A DNA stretch of 64,000 bases from Agapetus fuscipes (taxonomy: Eukaryota; Arthropoda; Insecta; Trichoptera; Glossosomatidae): assembly GCA_951799405.1 (NCBI GenBank), contig OX637353.1:12462001-12526000 (forward strand). Direction: 5' to 3'. The notes under the pieces are model-generated. The model saw only the letters and a program-made list of their open reading frames with translations, did no database searches and was not told where the DNA came from. Shown piece after piece: positions 1 to 11,974 of this stretch. Position numbers and translations under genes: made by a program. Within the stretch, counting starts at the first letter, position 1. The number at the start of each line of letters is the position of its first letter.

Positions 1-37
1 CTTTACTTATTAGTAAGAAAAAAAGACTAATTGTCCC

Positions 38-280
38 GCAATGTTTGTTTGGCTTGTCTACCATTTGATTCAAAGTTGACCTTTCAATAATATTGTCTTC
101 AGAATCACATTCTACACAATCTAGCTAAGATAAAAATGTAAAACACGATAATAAGAGAGTGGTTTTAAATATATTTAAAATCAATTTCCAGTTTTCATAA
201 GAAACATTTGGTCCAGTACACATACAAATATTGCTCATATGAAATTACCTCTGATGGACTTATGTCCATGTATTATTACA
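38..280 (+). mobile_element. D-MITE copy
   Basis: Non-autonomous TIR element. The left end resembles the family terminus (TTTGGCTTGTCTACCATTTG), the core matches other copies (CACATTCTACACAATCT, then GGTCCAGTACACATACAAA), and the right end is degraded near GATGGACTTATGTCC. No coding capacity. Confidence 0.7.
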
Positions 281-654
281 AACAAGCACTAATAATAAAC
301 CACATTATTGAAAGGTGTGATTGAATTAAATTATGAAAATTTAAGACTCGGAATGGTTGCTACGCGTTTAACATAAGCAGAGAATTCTACGATCTGGTGA
401 AAATTTTGGAGGGCTAAGCTGTTTCATGGAATATTCAAGTAAGCAGCCGGAATGTTTCATTCATTAGCAAGGATATTCGGGGAAAAGGTTTTGAGCGGAA
501 AGAATGCGCTCTAGTACACGGATGAGCAAACACCAACAATTTCATTCACTTTACAGCAAAAGTTTACTCAGATAAGCGTGCATGTAAATATTAAATACGC
601 AATCTACTGATCTGCTCTCCTAAGCACAATTACAAAATTCCTAATCATTCCATA

Positions 655-880
655 AGTGCTTGTTGGTCTTATCTTCAATAAAGGTTTATTCACATAAACA
701 ATGTTTGTATGTGTACCGGACCAATGTGTCTTATAAATACTGGAAATGGATTTCGAAAAAAAATAAAACCGGTTTTGTGCTGTGTGCTTACGTTTTTTTC
801 TTAGTTCAGTCTATGTAGAAGCTTGTAGATTCATTCAATTTTTATTCAGCTACCTGAAGATGCAAACGAATTGTTAACAA
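655..880 (-). mobile_element. D-MITE copy, truncated
   Basis: Reverse-orientation copy: TGTATGTGTACCGGACCAAT followed by the TTTTTTCTTAGTTCAG block that marks the core in this direction. The far terminus is missing. Confidence 0.6.
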
Positions 881-992
881 AGCCAGTCGTAACAATTTAA
901 TATGCTCGCCGTAATCGAAAACAATATTATTTTTATTTTTATCTTTTATCGGGAATAAGGATTTGTTTTATTTAAAGGAAATCTTTGAACCA

Positions 993-1775
993 ATGATGAT
1001 GATGATGAGTTCGAGATTTTTTTATTGCGCCGTTTCGTGATGCAGTCACTCCAAGGGCGCTTTTGCATGTGATGCCAGAAATTTACTTGTCTTCAGTGCA
1101 TTTTGGAACTTTCAATGGTCCTTTAGCACTCTCACATGGTAAGGCAGGTAGTTCCCGGTCGCGTCTTTCCTTTCTACCCCCCGTTTCGACAGACGACACA
1201 CACTAAAAATGTTTCTTACACTTTATGGCCTTTGTAAAGAAGTGACATTAATGGAAAAAATAACACGTGTTTATTAATTTTTTATCTAAATTATAAAGTT
1301 AAAATATTTAATAAAACTTAAAAAATGACGCTACAAAAAAATATTTAAAAAAACACGTTTTTGTTCACATTTTTTTCTTATAATTTTGTTGTTTAATATT
1401 TTGGACATATTTTTTTTCTTCATAATTATAGAATGATACAATGTCTAGAGAGTGTTTGAAAAATATTTTAGGTAGTGTGAACAGTTTTTGAGATAATATG
1501 AAAAAACTGAAACTTGATAATTAATTTAATGTCCGCGGCAGTACTTCAGCGTGAATTGTCGCCGAACCCACAGTAAGAAAGGAAACACGCTTCCCGGTCA
1601 GAGGACCAGCACCTGCAAATGAACGCTCTCTACACACTGTGCTTACTTTTCTGATCGGTTTTTCAATACGTGACTTGAATTTGGTTTCTGCCGAGCGAAG
1701 TGTGAGGTTTTTTTGCCGAGGGCGATGGGCTTGATTAAATCAGCGAGATATTTAGGTGTCTTTTCCAATATCAAA
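993..1775 (-). pseudogene. CR1/L2-like LINE 3' end, split by a TIR element
   Basis: The minus strand encodes the C-terminal tail of a non-LTR retrotransposon reverse transcriptase: a broken version of the AGPLxWNHLPxHVR-type segment, then a short 3' UTR ending in an ATC-type microsatellite (GATGATGATGATGA on plus, 993-1007). The same sequence is uninterrupted at 17,203-17,610, which shows that 1,161-1,590 is a later insertion. No catalytic domain is present. It is a 5'-truncated dead copy. The clade assignment rests only on the C-terminal motif. Confidence 0.65.
1161..1590. mobile_element. Mutator-like TIR element with 9-bp target duplication
   Basis: A 430-bp insertion flanked by perfect 9-bp direct repeats TTCCCGGTC (1152-1160 and 1591-1599). 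The ends are inverted repeats: GCGTCTTTCCTTTCTA at left, and GCGTGTTTCCTTTCTT when the right end is reverse-complemented. The related LINE copy near 17,368 shows the empty site. A 9-bp duplication is typical of Mutator-like elements. The interior is AT-rich with no ORF, so it is non-autonomous. About 50 bp inside resembles the loop of the fold-back element at 35,446. Confidence 0.75.
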
Positions 1776-1830
1776 AATCAAATGGTCGATAAGCCCAACA
1801 AGCACTGGGGGGACGTTATATCTTTGCGCG
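1776..1830 (-). mobile_element. D-MITE terminus
   Basis: Only the terminal part survives: ATCAAATGGTCGATAAGCCC followed by AACAAGCACTGGGGGGAC, matching the family right end in reverse orientation. It is directly adjacent to the LINE remnant. Confidence 0.55.
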
Positions 1831-2161
1831 CCGTTATCCTGCGTAATAATACATACAAAAATCATCAGTCAAAGTACAAAGCAAGGCTTTGACTCAAAAG
1901 CTCATTTAGCTGGAGCTTCGGGAAGGCATATCGCCTCGCCATATGAAAGAAGAATTAGGAGTTTTGCTGAATTTGCATTTCAAAAGATAGGCTCTGTTGG
2001 TAAATAATATCAAGTTAAAGAGAATGTGAAGAGCAATGCGTAGGTACCTAATCTTTTTAATCCACAAAATGTGCAAAACTTTACGTTGAAATATGTTATG
2101 AGACAGTTTTTCCCTCAATATTCCGTTGAAACAAGAACATTCGATAGCTCAGTTGGTTGTT

Positions 2162-2345
2162 GTTCCTTGACTTATAGGATGGTATGCGGCTGACCACCCA
2201 TACTGTAAAAAATGGTTCACTTTGCCAATGTCACCCCTATTTCAGAGAAGGAGTTGCAGGGCTTTTATGTTCATTTGAGATTGGGTTTTTATAATGTAGG
2301 TCCACATGCGGCATGATATATATCCTTGCAGCTCAGATTAGATTA
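2162..2345 (+). repeat. C element, internally deleted
   Basis: Starts TTCCTTGACTTATAGGATGG, contains the CACTTTGCCAATGTCACCCC block, ends CTCAGATTAGATTAG. The segment between GCGGCATG and the ATATATCC block is missing. Confidence 0.75.
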
Positions 2346-2662
2346 GTTGAGTGAATGCATTCTACGCCGAGAGCTCGGGTGCGAATCCCACAGAGGTTGT
2401 CAGAAATGATTTTCTTTATTTATTTCAACATCCGAAATAAAATACCGGCAATGTTGAGTAAGCCTTCACAAGAAATGAGTACCAACCCCCTTGGGAGCTG
2501 GGAAAACCCCTACTTCAACTGAAGGGGCTAGCATAAGGCCGGCCTTCTTACCTGTAAAAATAAATAGCTTTGAATCACCACATGTGATCCTTTCGGGGAT
2601 AATGCAGCCAAGCAAATACGCTATTTTTTTTGCTTAGTAGCATAAGTAGCGTAGCTTTTTAA
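2346..2662 (+). repeat. B-SINE copy
   Basis: tRNA-like head with a degenerate B box (GGTGCGAATCC), then the family body (CAAGAAATGAGTACCAACCC, AAGGCCGGCCTTCTTACCTG, ATCCTTTCGGGGATAA) and a T-run near 2,623-2,631. The extreme 5' end is missing; the C element tail abuts it. Confidence 0.75.
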
Positions 2663-2664
2663 TC

Positions 2665-2750
2665 TCTTTAAAAATAAATAGATTCCTCTCGCAAATTGCG
2701 AAATCCTTCGGAGATAACGCGGCAAGAAGACGTTATGTGCACAATTTCAC
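2665..2750 (+). repeat. B-SINE 3' fragment
   Basis: Second, shorter match to the B-SINE 3' region (AAAAATAAATAGATTC, GGAGATAACGCGGCAAGAAG) lying in tandem behind the longer copy. Confidence 0.5.
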
Positions 2751-3323
2751 ATTGAAATATGTGCACCCTTGGAGTGACAATTTTTCACGAAACGGCGCTA
2801 TATCAAATCATCATCAGTCAATTTTTTCTTGAATATTCTGATAAAACAAGAAAATCGTTACTTAAAGAGTTTCAAAAGTAATAAGATATTTTCCGCGTTA
2901 AATCCCAATTTCCGTGTACATTTTCTTGTATAAACAAGAGAAGAGTCAAGATGTAATCCGAGAGTATGTTTATTTGATCAAGCAAGAAAAGCAAATTTAC
3001 CATCTGATTCCTTTGTATGCCGGTGTGTGTGGGTGTCTCCTGTGCTCGGACTCAATTCACTTAGTTTAGACGCAAATTGGGTTTGATTTGATTAGGTCAC
3101 TTCTGGTTAGGATGTTCCGGGAATACATTGAGCATGAGACACACGAGGCATGTAAACTGAGGTGGAATTGTTGCTCAACTTTGGACCCTCTCATCCCAAG
3201 AGACGATTCCGGGAACCTAATCGTTGATTTTCGATTGAATCATTTTGTGCCTATGAAAATAATTATCCAAGTATTATGGTAATTCAATCAAAAGTCAATA
3301 TAATTTAATGCATTGTTATTCAC
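2751..3323. other. Unassigned AT-rich spacer
   Basis: No gene, RNA or recognisable family copy. Short ORFs here have no recognisable domain. Confidence 0.5.
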
Positions 3324-3331
3324 AAGAGCGG

Positions 3332-3585
3332 TATTATGGCCGAGTGGGCCAAGCGGTCTGATTTTTCTAGCGTATTTGGAATAGAATAACGTTGGTTCGA
3401 TCCCCGCCAGGGTCATTTGACCATAACTTTGACCCTGGTTCAACAGATGTTATTGGGTAATTATTAATTAATAATTCATTAAAATAAACAATAATAAATG
3501 ATTAATTGATGATATTAATACATGTTTCTGGCCAGGCAGAACAGGTTGGTGAATTGCATTCCTCTTCACAAATATATTAAAAAAA
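3332..3585 (+). repeat. SINE-G, tRNA(Leu/Ser)-derived, with target duplications
   Basis: Begins TATTATGGCCGAGTGG, an A box like those of long-variable-arm tRNAs, with B box GGTTCGATCCC about 60 bp on, then an unrelated body and an A-run at 3,580-3,587. The 8-bp sequence AAGAGCGG occurs on both sides (3,324-3,331 and 3,586-3,593), as expected for LINE-mediated insertion. The tRNA part continues into the SINE body and lacks a credible folded acceptor stem, so it is not called a tRNA gene. Only copy in the window. Confidence 0.75.
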
Positions 3586-3741
3586 AAGAGCGGCTGATCT
3601 ATTGCTAAGCCATGGATCAGTATTTTTTATGGGATTTTTACTTTAATCTGCGGATACGCCATGGATTTTGTGCGTCCTAAGTATAGATAACACGGATAGA
3701 GATTAAGCATACCTACTTTTATTTCATCATGACGTGAATTT

Positions 3742-3905
3742 CTTGATTTAAAGGGCGGTATGAGGCAGACCACCCATACTGTAAAAAAATGGTTCACTTT
3801 ACCAGTGTCACCCCTGTTTCAGGGAAGGTCGTCAATAGTTGCAGTGCTCATGTTCCATTAAACGTGTCTGCTTATGGGAATGCATTTAATAGATTATATA
3901 TTATA
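3742..3905 (+). repeat. C element, internally deleted
   Basis: Head GGTATGAGGCAGACCACCC, middle CCCCTGTTTCAGGGAAGGTC, then a jump to the GTCTGCTTATGGGAATGCAT block; the tail is degraded. Confidence 0.65.
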
Positions 3906-4592
3906 GTCGTGGAGAAATATCATAGCTTTACGCTATTTTCGACGTTTCGTTGGAATCGTATCCAACATCATTAGAAGGCAACCTTTCTATGCAAATAGCA
4001 GAAATGAACTCAATTATCACTATTTGTGTAAGGAAAAGTACGGTCTATCTTCAACCTAAATAGCACGATGTACAGAAATATATTGGGAGGATTTTACTGC
4101 AGAGATTTTTCTATTAGAATACACTATTCAACTGTAACATGTAAGCAAATTCAATTTTATTAGCAGTTTTACATTTGCACAAGTTGCACATGAGAGAATC
4201 GTGATGAAATTTCACTGTTCACTGCACTGCAAAATAGAAATCTGGCTGGCGAGTGATGTGACACAAAAATATGATTTATCTCTATTCGAAGTTAGTATGC
4301 GATGGGATGCATGTAAATGCACTTTAAACACGTAAAGAGGAAATTCTTGTACCATATTATTTATGAACTGGTACGTGGGTTTCAGGTAGTCTATAATATA
4401 AACGTGCACATGTATGCGACAGGGGTGGGATGACAGGTGAGATTGAAACAAGGCTTACGTGCAGAACAATTGCAGAAATATGAAACGAAGTGCTCTTGTT
4501 TTGTATCTAGAAATACTTGGGAAACAAATTAGATTAAAGTTTATTTTGCACGTTTACAATGCTATGTCGTGAATGTAAATTAGAGAAATGAT
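3906..4592. other. Unassigned spacer
   Basis: AT-rich, no family match or convincing ORF seen on either strand. Confidence 0.45.
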
Positions 4593-4760
4593 AGTCGCAG
4601 GGCTTATGTTAATTTGAGATTGGGTTTTTATATTGTAGGCCCACATGCGGCATGTGTTAGCGCAAAATGATAAATCTCTGCTTGTGGAAATGCGTTTAAT
4701 ATGAATATTAAATGATATATATCTTTGCAGCTTATATTTAGATTAGATTTAGATAGCATA
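4593..4760 (+). repeat. C element, 5'-truncated
   Basis: Starts at GTCGCAGGGCTTATG and keeps the 3' two thirds, ending CTTATATTTAGATTAGATTT. Confidence 0.75.
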
Positions 4761-5155
4761 TATACGTTTTGAATACTTCACTATGTAACGTGTTGAAAAA
4801 GCGATAAAGAGTAAAAGCAGAAAACAAAATGTGACAACAATATTAACTGAAGAGTTGCGTATACAAATAACTAGGATATACACATTTCACTTCAGAAATT
4901 TGCACTTCAATCAGCATTTTTACATTCACATGATGTGATCATTTTTCGTTTGCCAAACATGGTTATATGACAAGACAAAGAGTGAAAAGCTTACGTGAAC
5001 AAATGCAATTTCTCAAGTAGTTATCATCTATTATGTTTTTTGTTATTGACAACTTAGTACAATGTTTATAAAAAAAAGTCATCAGAATTTAAAAACAGTT
5101 CTTTTCCAGTTAAACGTGTTTTTTTAGGAATTAGATTATGTCATGTAGTACTATA
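4761..5155. other. Unassigned spacer
   Basis: AT-rich; nothing recognised. Confidence 0.45.
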
Positions 5156-5656
5156 AATGGGATATCCAGAGTCAAAATAAAAGGAGAGCTTGTATAAAAA
5201 AGGTAATGCCTCTGGATTAAAGTATGCAAGGACCGAAAAAAATGGCGGTTGATCTGTAATGCTGGCGTTTAAGACTGATGCTTTATAAATTTCATTTTTC
5301 TTTTTATAGAATATGTTTTGTAGGTTTTAATTTTTACTATTTAATTGTTTAGTGTTTGTTTGTTTTATATACTTAAAAGTAATTAATTGTTTGTATTCCT
5401 TGACTTATAGATTGGTATGAGGCTGACCAACCATACTGTCAAAAAATGGTTCACTTTGCCAATGTCACCCCTGTTTTTAGGGAAGGTCGGCAAGAGTTGC
5501 AGGGCTTATGTTCATTTGAGGTTGGGTTTTTTTATATTTTAGGTCCACATGCGGCATATGTAAACGCGAACTTTAAATATCTGCTTGTGGGAATGCGTAT
5601 AATATGTGTCTTAAATGATATATATCTTTGCAGCTTAGATTTAGATTTAGATTAGA
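5156..5656 (+). mobile_element. LINE-E 3' end carrying a C element
   Basis: Degraded coding tail (GATATCCAGAGTC, then AATGGCGGTTGATCTGTAAT) corresponding to the WDIQSHNKRR...KKWRLICN end of LINE-E. About 125 bp of AT-rich 3' UTR follows, then a full C element starting TTCCTTGACTTATAGATTGG (5,396) and ending TTAGATTTAGATTTAGATTAG. Coding is broken by frameshift and deletion. One of several loci where LINE-E coding sequence and C sequence sit in the same order and spacing. Confidence 0.75.
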
Positions 5657-8600
5657 CTAAAAGGTTCAATCTCTCTGAAGAAGTATGAGATGGGTGTTAT
5701 AATATGCAGAGAACAGGAGACGTGGGATTACAGGCGACAAGCGGGAATCCCCCATACAGGGGATTGCTACACGTCACCATGCAGCTCCCGTTCAAGGAGA
5801 CGTCTCTCATCTCTCTCTATGCTATACCCCAAGTATGTAAACTTATGCTTTAACTGAATCATAGCGTTTAACCTACAAATGAACGAAAACTAAAACTCTC
5901 TCGAAAAATGCTGTTTTAGTTTTCTGCTGAAACATTTTGGTTGAGTTGAAACGCGACGTTTTATACCGAAGGCTCATGCTACCAGTAGCGTGACTATCTT
6001 ACAAGGTACAAAAACTAAGCATGCGTACCCTCAGAAATGAAACTAATGAATATTTTTGAGTAGATCAAGGATATTTATCGTCATGTCTTTTAAATGTCTT
6101 ACCGACAAAATTCATGCAACTGCCATCTGTTTGGGGCAGTAGGCTATTATTGTAAGTCATTGATGAACAACTCTTGTGATAAGCGTGATTCATGGATGTA
6201 TACTGGTCTCTGTTTAACGTATTCAAAAAACAAAAGTTTGTATGAAAGTGTAAACACAAATGCGTTTGAGCCCTTTCGTTATTCTAAATGAAACATTTAT
6301 TTACAGATTACGCCTCGAATACACTTAAAAATATTATTAAGAGGAGCTAAGGTTTTTGGACCATTAAATTATACAATACTACACTGAAGCTAGTTTGCAA
6401 TCTAGAATCTGCATTTTTTTTTATCATGTACAATTAGGTTCGATGAAAATATAGTTGTGCCCTGTAAAGATCTTCAATGTGTGAAGGTTTAATTGTGTAA
6501 ATCGAAAATGTAAGTCTGGAGAAATTAAGAAACACAAGAGGAAGAGAAACAACGGGGTAAGGTTTATTATTTATGATTAAGTGCAACTTTAATTATCCAG
6601 CATGCGCACGGCAGAAACCGTAGACACGCCACTGCATGCTACTCGTACTTCCGACAAATGACGGTGAACGTAAATGTATGCGCGGCGTCACTTTACAGAC
6701 GGTGCGGGGATTTTAATGAAATATTCAGCGTCTTGGGGTGAAGCTGTGGAAGAGATCGCTTAGCAATGACGCCGAAATGGGAAGACATAAATAAGAATGC
6801 ACTTAGGAACATCCTAAACGGCAGCCTTCAAAGACGCACTTGTAATTAATAAGTTCCAGAAGTATGCCAGTGTTCAGTTACAACTTGAGTACTGAGTTTA
6901 TTATTGTTTATTATTGCATGGTAACATTCCATACGAACTCTTATTAACTGACTAGGACAGGATCTAAGTAAGAGTTTTTTTTAAACAATTTAGAACTATA
7001 GTTATCAAATAATGTATGTGTTATTGAACTTTAAAAATGTAGGTGTAGGTACAACTTGCAAATCCCGTTGATGATGATCACGATCGTTACATTTTAGTGT
7101 TCTAAGGAATTTGTCAACGATGAATCAATATGAAAGAAACAAGGCCTGTATAATGCTTCTTATACGTATAATTACAAGGTATATTTCCACATGGCTGTGA
7201 TTTCAAAAAACTTCAAACTTTAATAATATAGAATGCTACCAAAATCCAATAAGTAATAATCGCATGAAAAAAAATGGCGCAAGATCCATTTACATTTTTC
7301 TGACTGGCATAATATTTCTTTGCAAAAAATCATCACATTCAAAAGTAGATAAGTAAAATATGATATCGTAAATAAGGTGTCTGTCTACCTTATGTGAGGA
7401 CTCGCTTTGCATGCCAGAGTACCTACTCAGATTAGGCGAATGTATATGAGTAAAAGCTTTGTGCAAAAGCAGTGCCAGAAAATGTGAAGGAAAATGATAG
7501 GACGATAATGGAAAATAATATTATGAATCGCACAGCTCGCGAGTATTCTCCATGTTTGAGTAAAGATAGCGCTCTATATTAACGGCGGAAGTGCCGAGAT
7601 ATTTCATCGGAAAAAAGAGGTAAATTGGGACAATGAAATGTTCTTGGACGTAAATACGGCTATAAAATGGCCGTTGTCAAGCTATTTTCAACAAAAATGA
7701 GAGAGAAAGTATAGAAAACTTCCAACGTGTAATGTTCTCACACTCTCTGCAAAAAAAAAGTTACGTAAGATTTCAGACAGCAGCAATTTACAAGCTACTC
7801 GTGTACCAAATACATTGAGGGCAAATAACAAAAAATATTATTTTTCTATTTTCTCTTGTTTTGTTATTTGCAGATATATTTGAACAAGGTGTTTTTCTGC
7901 CCGATAATTATGACGATGGAGTTCTTCTTAATAATTAGACAAAACAACATTGTAATGGTACATGTTTTTGCTTGACTAAATATCATTTGGAATTTGAGAA
8001 AACAAAGCAATTAATTCGGATATCTCACAGACTTACTCCATAATAACTGTAATTATTATCAACAAGTATTACTCAAAAAACAGATCGTGTAATAAAGCGT
8101 TATACATAAAATTCACAGAATCCTCGACGAAATCAAATTGATGTTAACATCTTGTTTGGTTTGCTTTTTGATTTAATTAGTTCACAAAAATCGTTCTTGG
8201 AAGTAAAAATAAAACAAAAATGAACAAATTATTTGAATAATAATAAACGTAATGGAATTGTTTTTACAAATTGAAAAAAAATAATAGAATTTTAATGTTA
8301 AACGGAAAAAAACTTCATATTTACATTCTTGTGGAGATATGAATACGAGTGTTAAATCATATTTTATGAAAAAAAAAATCTTGCATAATGAAGATGGAGT
8401 GATTCTTTCATGGGTGGCATTTCCGCTAAAAGGATTGTAAGCGACGATTCTGTGCTATTATCTGGTTGTTTGTATGTGTGCGTCACTGTACAGATAAACC
8501 AGAGGATCTATGTTTCGTCACGTAATGCACCCATCAGACTAAACGGGGATTTCAGCATAAAATAATATGCTATGGAGGTGTCTCGCTAATCTGCATGGGG

Positions 8601-8739
8601 AGGATATCTTTTTTACCCTTTTATTTGCAGATTACGCTAGAGCACTTAATTGAATGGAATACTTCCCCATAAAGCATATTCATTTCAGGCGTTTTTTGAA
8701 TGAATTTAAATTTTGCGAATGAGAGAATCTATGAAAGAA
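5657..8739. other. Long unassigned AT-rich stretch
   Basis: About 3 kb without a copy of the families seen elsewhere and without a convincing ORF. Slightly more GC-rich islets occur near 5,690-5,830 and 6,590-6,720, but I see no motif that defines a function. Confidence 0.45.
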
Positions 8740-8875
8740 ATGCATATCGTCAAGTTTTATCTCAAACAGAGGTAATTTCATATGAGCAATGTTTGTGTGT
8801 ACTGAAAAAATGATTTAGAAAATATTCAAAACAACTCTCACATTATCGTGTATTACTTACGTTTTTTTTTGTAGC
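8740..8875 (-). mobile_element. D-MITE fragment
   Basis: CATATGAGCAATGTTTGTGT, then CAACTCTCACATTATCGTGT, matching the D core in reverse. It is cut off by the C element tail at 8,876. Confidence 0.65.
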
Positions 8876-9449
8876 TCTATAATCTATAACCTAAGTTACA
8901 AGGATATATTCATTTAAAGCTCTCAGATGTATTCCCACAAACCAACACGTGTAGTTCGCGCTTACAAATGCTGAATGTGTACTTACAAATAAAATCCAAA
9001 TCTCGAATAAACATAAACCCCACAACTTTTGCCGACCTTCCCTGAAACAGGGGTAACATTGGCAAAGTGAACCATTATTACAGTATGGGTGGTCAGCCTC
9101 ATACTAACCTATAAGTCAAGGAATATGAATAATAAATTACATTTAAATATAAAAAAAGAACAAACGAAACATTAAAAAGAAATCTATACAAAAAAGTCAA
9201 AAATTTCCTATGCAAAAAATGTAGCAAATTAATAAACCAACATTAGAAATCAACATTGCAGATTAGCCGCCACTTCTTCTTGTCTTTGCATACTTCTTTC
9301 ATTTCATCAAGAGTCACAACCTTTGTCATACAAGTCCTCCTTTTATTATGACTCTGGATATCCCATTCATTCGCTATTTCAGAGATTTGATCCATCCATA
9401 CTTTTCTCGGTCTTCCTCTACTACGACAACCTTCTATTCTAGTAACATA
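8876..9449 (-). mobile_element. LINE-E 3' end with C element
   Basis: On the minus strand 9,449-9,243 reads as one open frame of about 68 codons with SRGRPRKVWMDQ, WDIQSHNKRR and TLDEMKEVCKDKKKWRLICN, ending in TAA. This is the extreme C-terminus of a non-LTR reverse transcriptase. A ~120-bp 3' UTR and a C element (9,123-8,876) follow in the same orientation. The frame is still open here, so this copy is fairly young. The 5' end of the element is absent (normal 5' truncation). Confidence 0.8.
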
Positions 9450-9469
9450 TACTAGATTTAAAAAAATGT

Positions 9470-9545
9470 TATTGTTAAGACAATTTCATTATAAGGTCAT
9501 ATTTGAATCAAAGAAAGGCAAGCCAAAAAAGCACTGGGGGGATGA
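9470..9545 (-). mobile_element. D-MITE terminus
   Basis: AAGACAATTTCATTATAAGG, then AAGCACTGGGGGGATG. It may be the displaced other end of the fragment at 8,740-8,875, with the LINE-E copy inserted between them. Confidence 0.55.
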
Positions 9546-11974
9546 TAAATGTGATAATAAAACATATTAACATGATCATTCAAATATAATGACCACAAAA
9601 ATACCATATACTGGCAAAGAAATAGGTTGAAAAGGTCTACTATAAGATATTAACTTTTGTTAGATTATGATAAAAGTGACTTTTAAAGGTTACAGTTTTG
9701 AAATAGAAGTGGCTAAATGTATACGGATAGTATTGACACACATTTGTTTACTAAAATCTACACTTTTACTTTCTTAAAATGTTCAATTACACCTTAGCAT
9801 TTTTTCGTAAATAGATAACGAGGTTAGAAATGTGTCACCTATAAACGGAGAGTTTTGTTATTTGTTCACTTCAATCTATTGAAAATTTCATAAAAACAGG
9901 AACGTCTAGACCATATTTTTATTAAATGAATCTTATATTGGCTCATTTTTTTATCTTAATATGTTATCTTACGCACCAAACAGAGAAATAAACAATTTTC
10001 CAGGAATATTTAAAATATACAGTCTACAGCAACACAATTCCTGATTTTTTCATTTTAATTAATTCATCATCATTTCCCAGTTGACTTTATTTTATCATTA
10101 ACGACCCTCTGACATTTCTTTTTGTCGGTTAAACCTCCACAAGTAGCATAATAATAAAGATACTTCACTGCGGATACAATTAAAAGGCTATCTGAAATTG
10201 CTGAACCAATTTAAAACTATCGCTCAATTGGGAAATTAAATCCCTCCCACATTTCTCAGGGGAGAGACCCCTTTTCGGGTCTGCTTTTAAAACTCAAATG
10301 TAATGATTCCCTTTTATTTTGAAGAGTAACCATCCGGGGAATCATTCGGCTTTGTTGTTGGATACAAACCTTCTATTTGAATAAGTCGGCCTTCGAAATA
10401 ACATTATTAATTACTTGTATTTCTACCAAAATAAACCTTTTGATGAGTAAATGATTTGTCACATTATACTATTTAAGTACAGGAATATTAAACCAAATTT
10501 CTATTTAAAGTTATTTAAAACTCACTTTAGATCTTTCCTACTTTTAAATTATAGTGTTATCAAAAAGCAGTAAATATTTGTATTTTCATTGTAGCAAGTC
10601 AAATAAAAGAACACAAACACAAGACAATAAAGGAAAAAAACACATAAAATATCTTTGACGAATTTATTAAAAATAAATAAACACATAATATAGACAAGTT
10701 CAAAAACAACAAACAAAAAGTGTACACAAAATAAAATACATAATTAGCAACTTAATTAAGAATAAAATAAGAAATGGTCTACATAAATTAGAAAATAACA
10801 TAACAAAAATACAAAACAAAAAGTCCTTTGCCTCATTTTAGTCAAAACAACTGAATTACTAAAATGCACCTTCATTTGTCATTAATTAATTACCTACGTA
10901 CAATTATTAGCAAAGAAATAGGAAATACGTTCTTACAAATGTAGAATGTACACACATTTCGATGAAATACGCCAAAAAATACAATTTGTAAATAATAAGA
11001 GGTTTAAGAAGCAGGAGAAATTACTTAAGTTAAGTTATTGACTACGATCGACTAAAAATAACCATTAGTTAAAGTTATCCTTGACCATTTTTTTAGCGTA
11101 CCTAAACCAAACGAAATATTAATTATTTTGAGCACCATACACCAGAAAATATAAACTTGAGAACATCAATTCTGTACACTTAAAATTATATTTAAATCTA
11201 GGATGTTTAAATGTTAATCAAGACCTTAAGAAAAGAAGTTGTTTAGCAAAAATAAAACATTTGTTTTTTTAATTCAGTGACCAAAAAAATTTTTTTCTAA
11301 GAAGACTATGAGTGACTCTTAAAAATGCTTAATCGAAAAATTAATAAACCAAATAAAATAGAGTGCTATGACAACAGTTTTTTCAGTGTACTTTTTCGAT
11401 TGAATTAAAAATACATAGATACCTATTAGTTGTAATCCAAAACATAAGATACGGTGATATTGGTGGTAGTGTAGACAATTTTTTGGTTTCTATACATTTT
11501 TTTTTTTTTAATTTTTAAGATATATTATACTTTTAAATCATTAAAATGATGTCACAGAGGAAACAAATCGACTGCTTCAAGGAAGAAGAAAGTAACTCCG
11601 AAATTTAGGTTTTTGACTTATTCCCATTTCTGAAGGTAACAAATCATTATCTTCATTCCAAGATGACAGCCGTGTCTCTATCTCTTTTAAATTTGTTAAT
11701 AAATGAATGTAAAAAATAGTTTATGCATTGTACTCCATGAAATAAATAACATTCAATTGGCTTTCCTGCAAAACTATCTTTTTTGACTTAGTGCTGTCTT
11801 CCTTGGAGCAGTCGAATTAATCAGTTTTTTAAGATTCTCTTGTTAAATTTGTCTCATTAAATACTTTTTTGACTGTTCAAAACACAACGCCAAAATGGTA
11901 ACTTGTAAAATAACTTCTTTCTTTGAGGTCTTCATTGAATGGATTACAGAAAGGTTCGAGTATTTTTGGAGAGA
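9546..11974 (-). other. Probable first intron of the TMTC3-like gene
   Basis: Very AT-rich. No repeat family recognised and no downstream TMTC exon found: I looked for the conserved HKSYRPL-type continuation and did not see it. Assigned to the intron only because it lies downstream of the exon-1 splice donor at 12,599. Confidence 0.45.

Noticed and set aside
3332..3420. Functional tRNA-Leu/Ser gene
   Set aside because: Promoter boxes are present but the acceptor and anticodon stems do not fold convincingly and the sequence continues into a SINE body with poly(A) and target duplications.
9546..11974. Further TMTC3 exons on the minus strand
   Set aside because: No match to the conserved continuation after FWGTPMHK was found; only AT-rich sequence.
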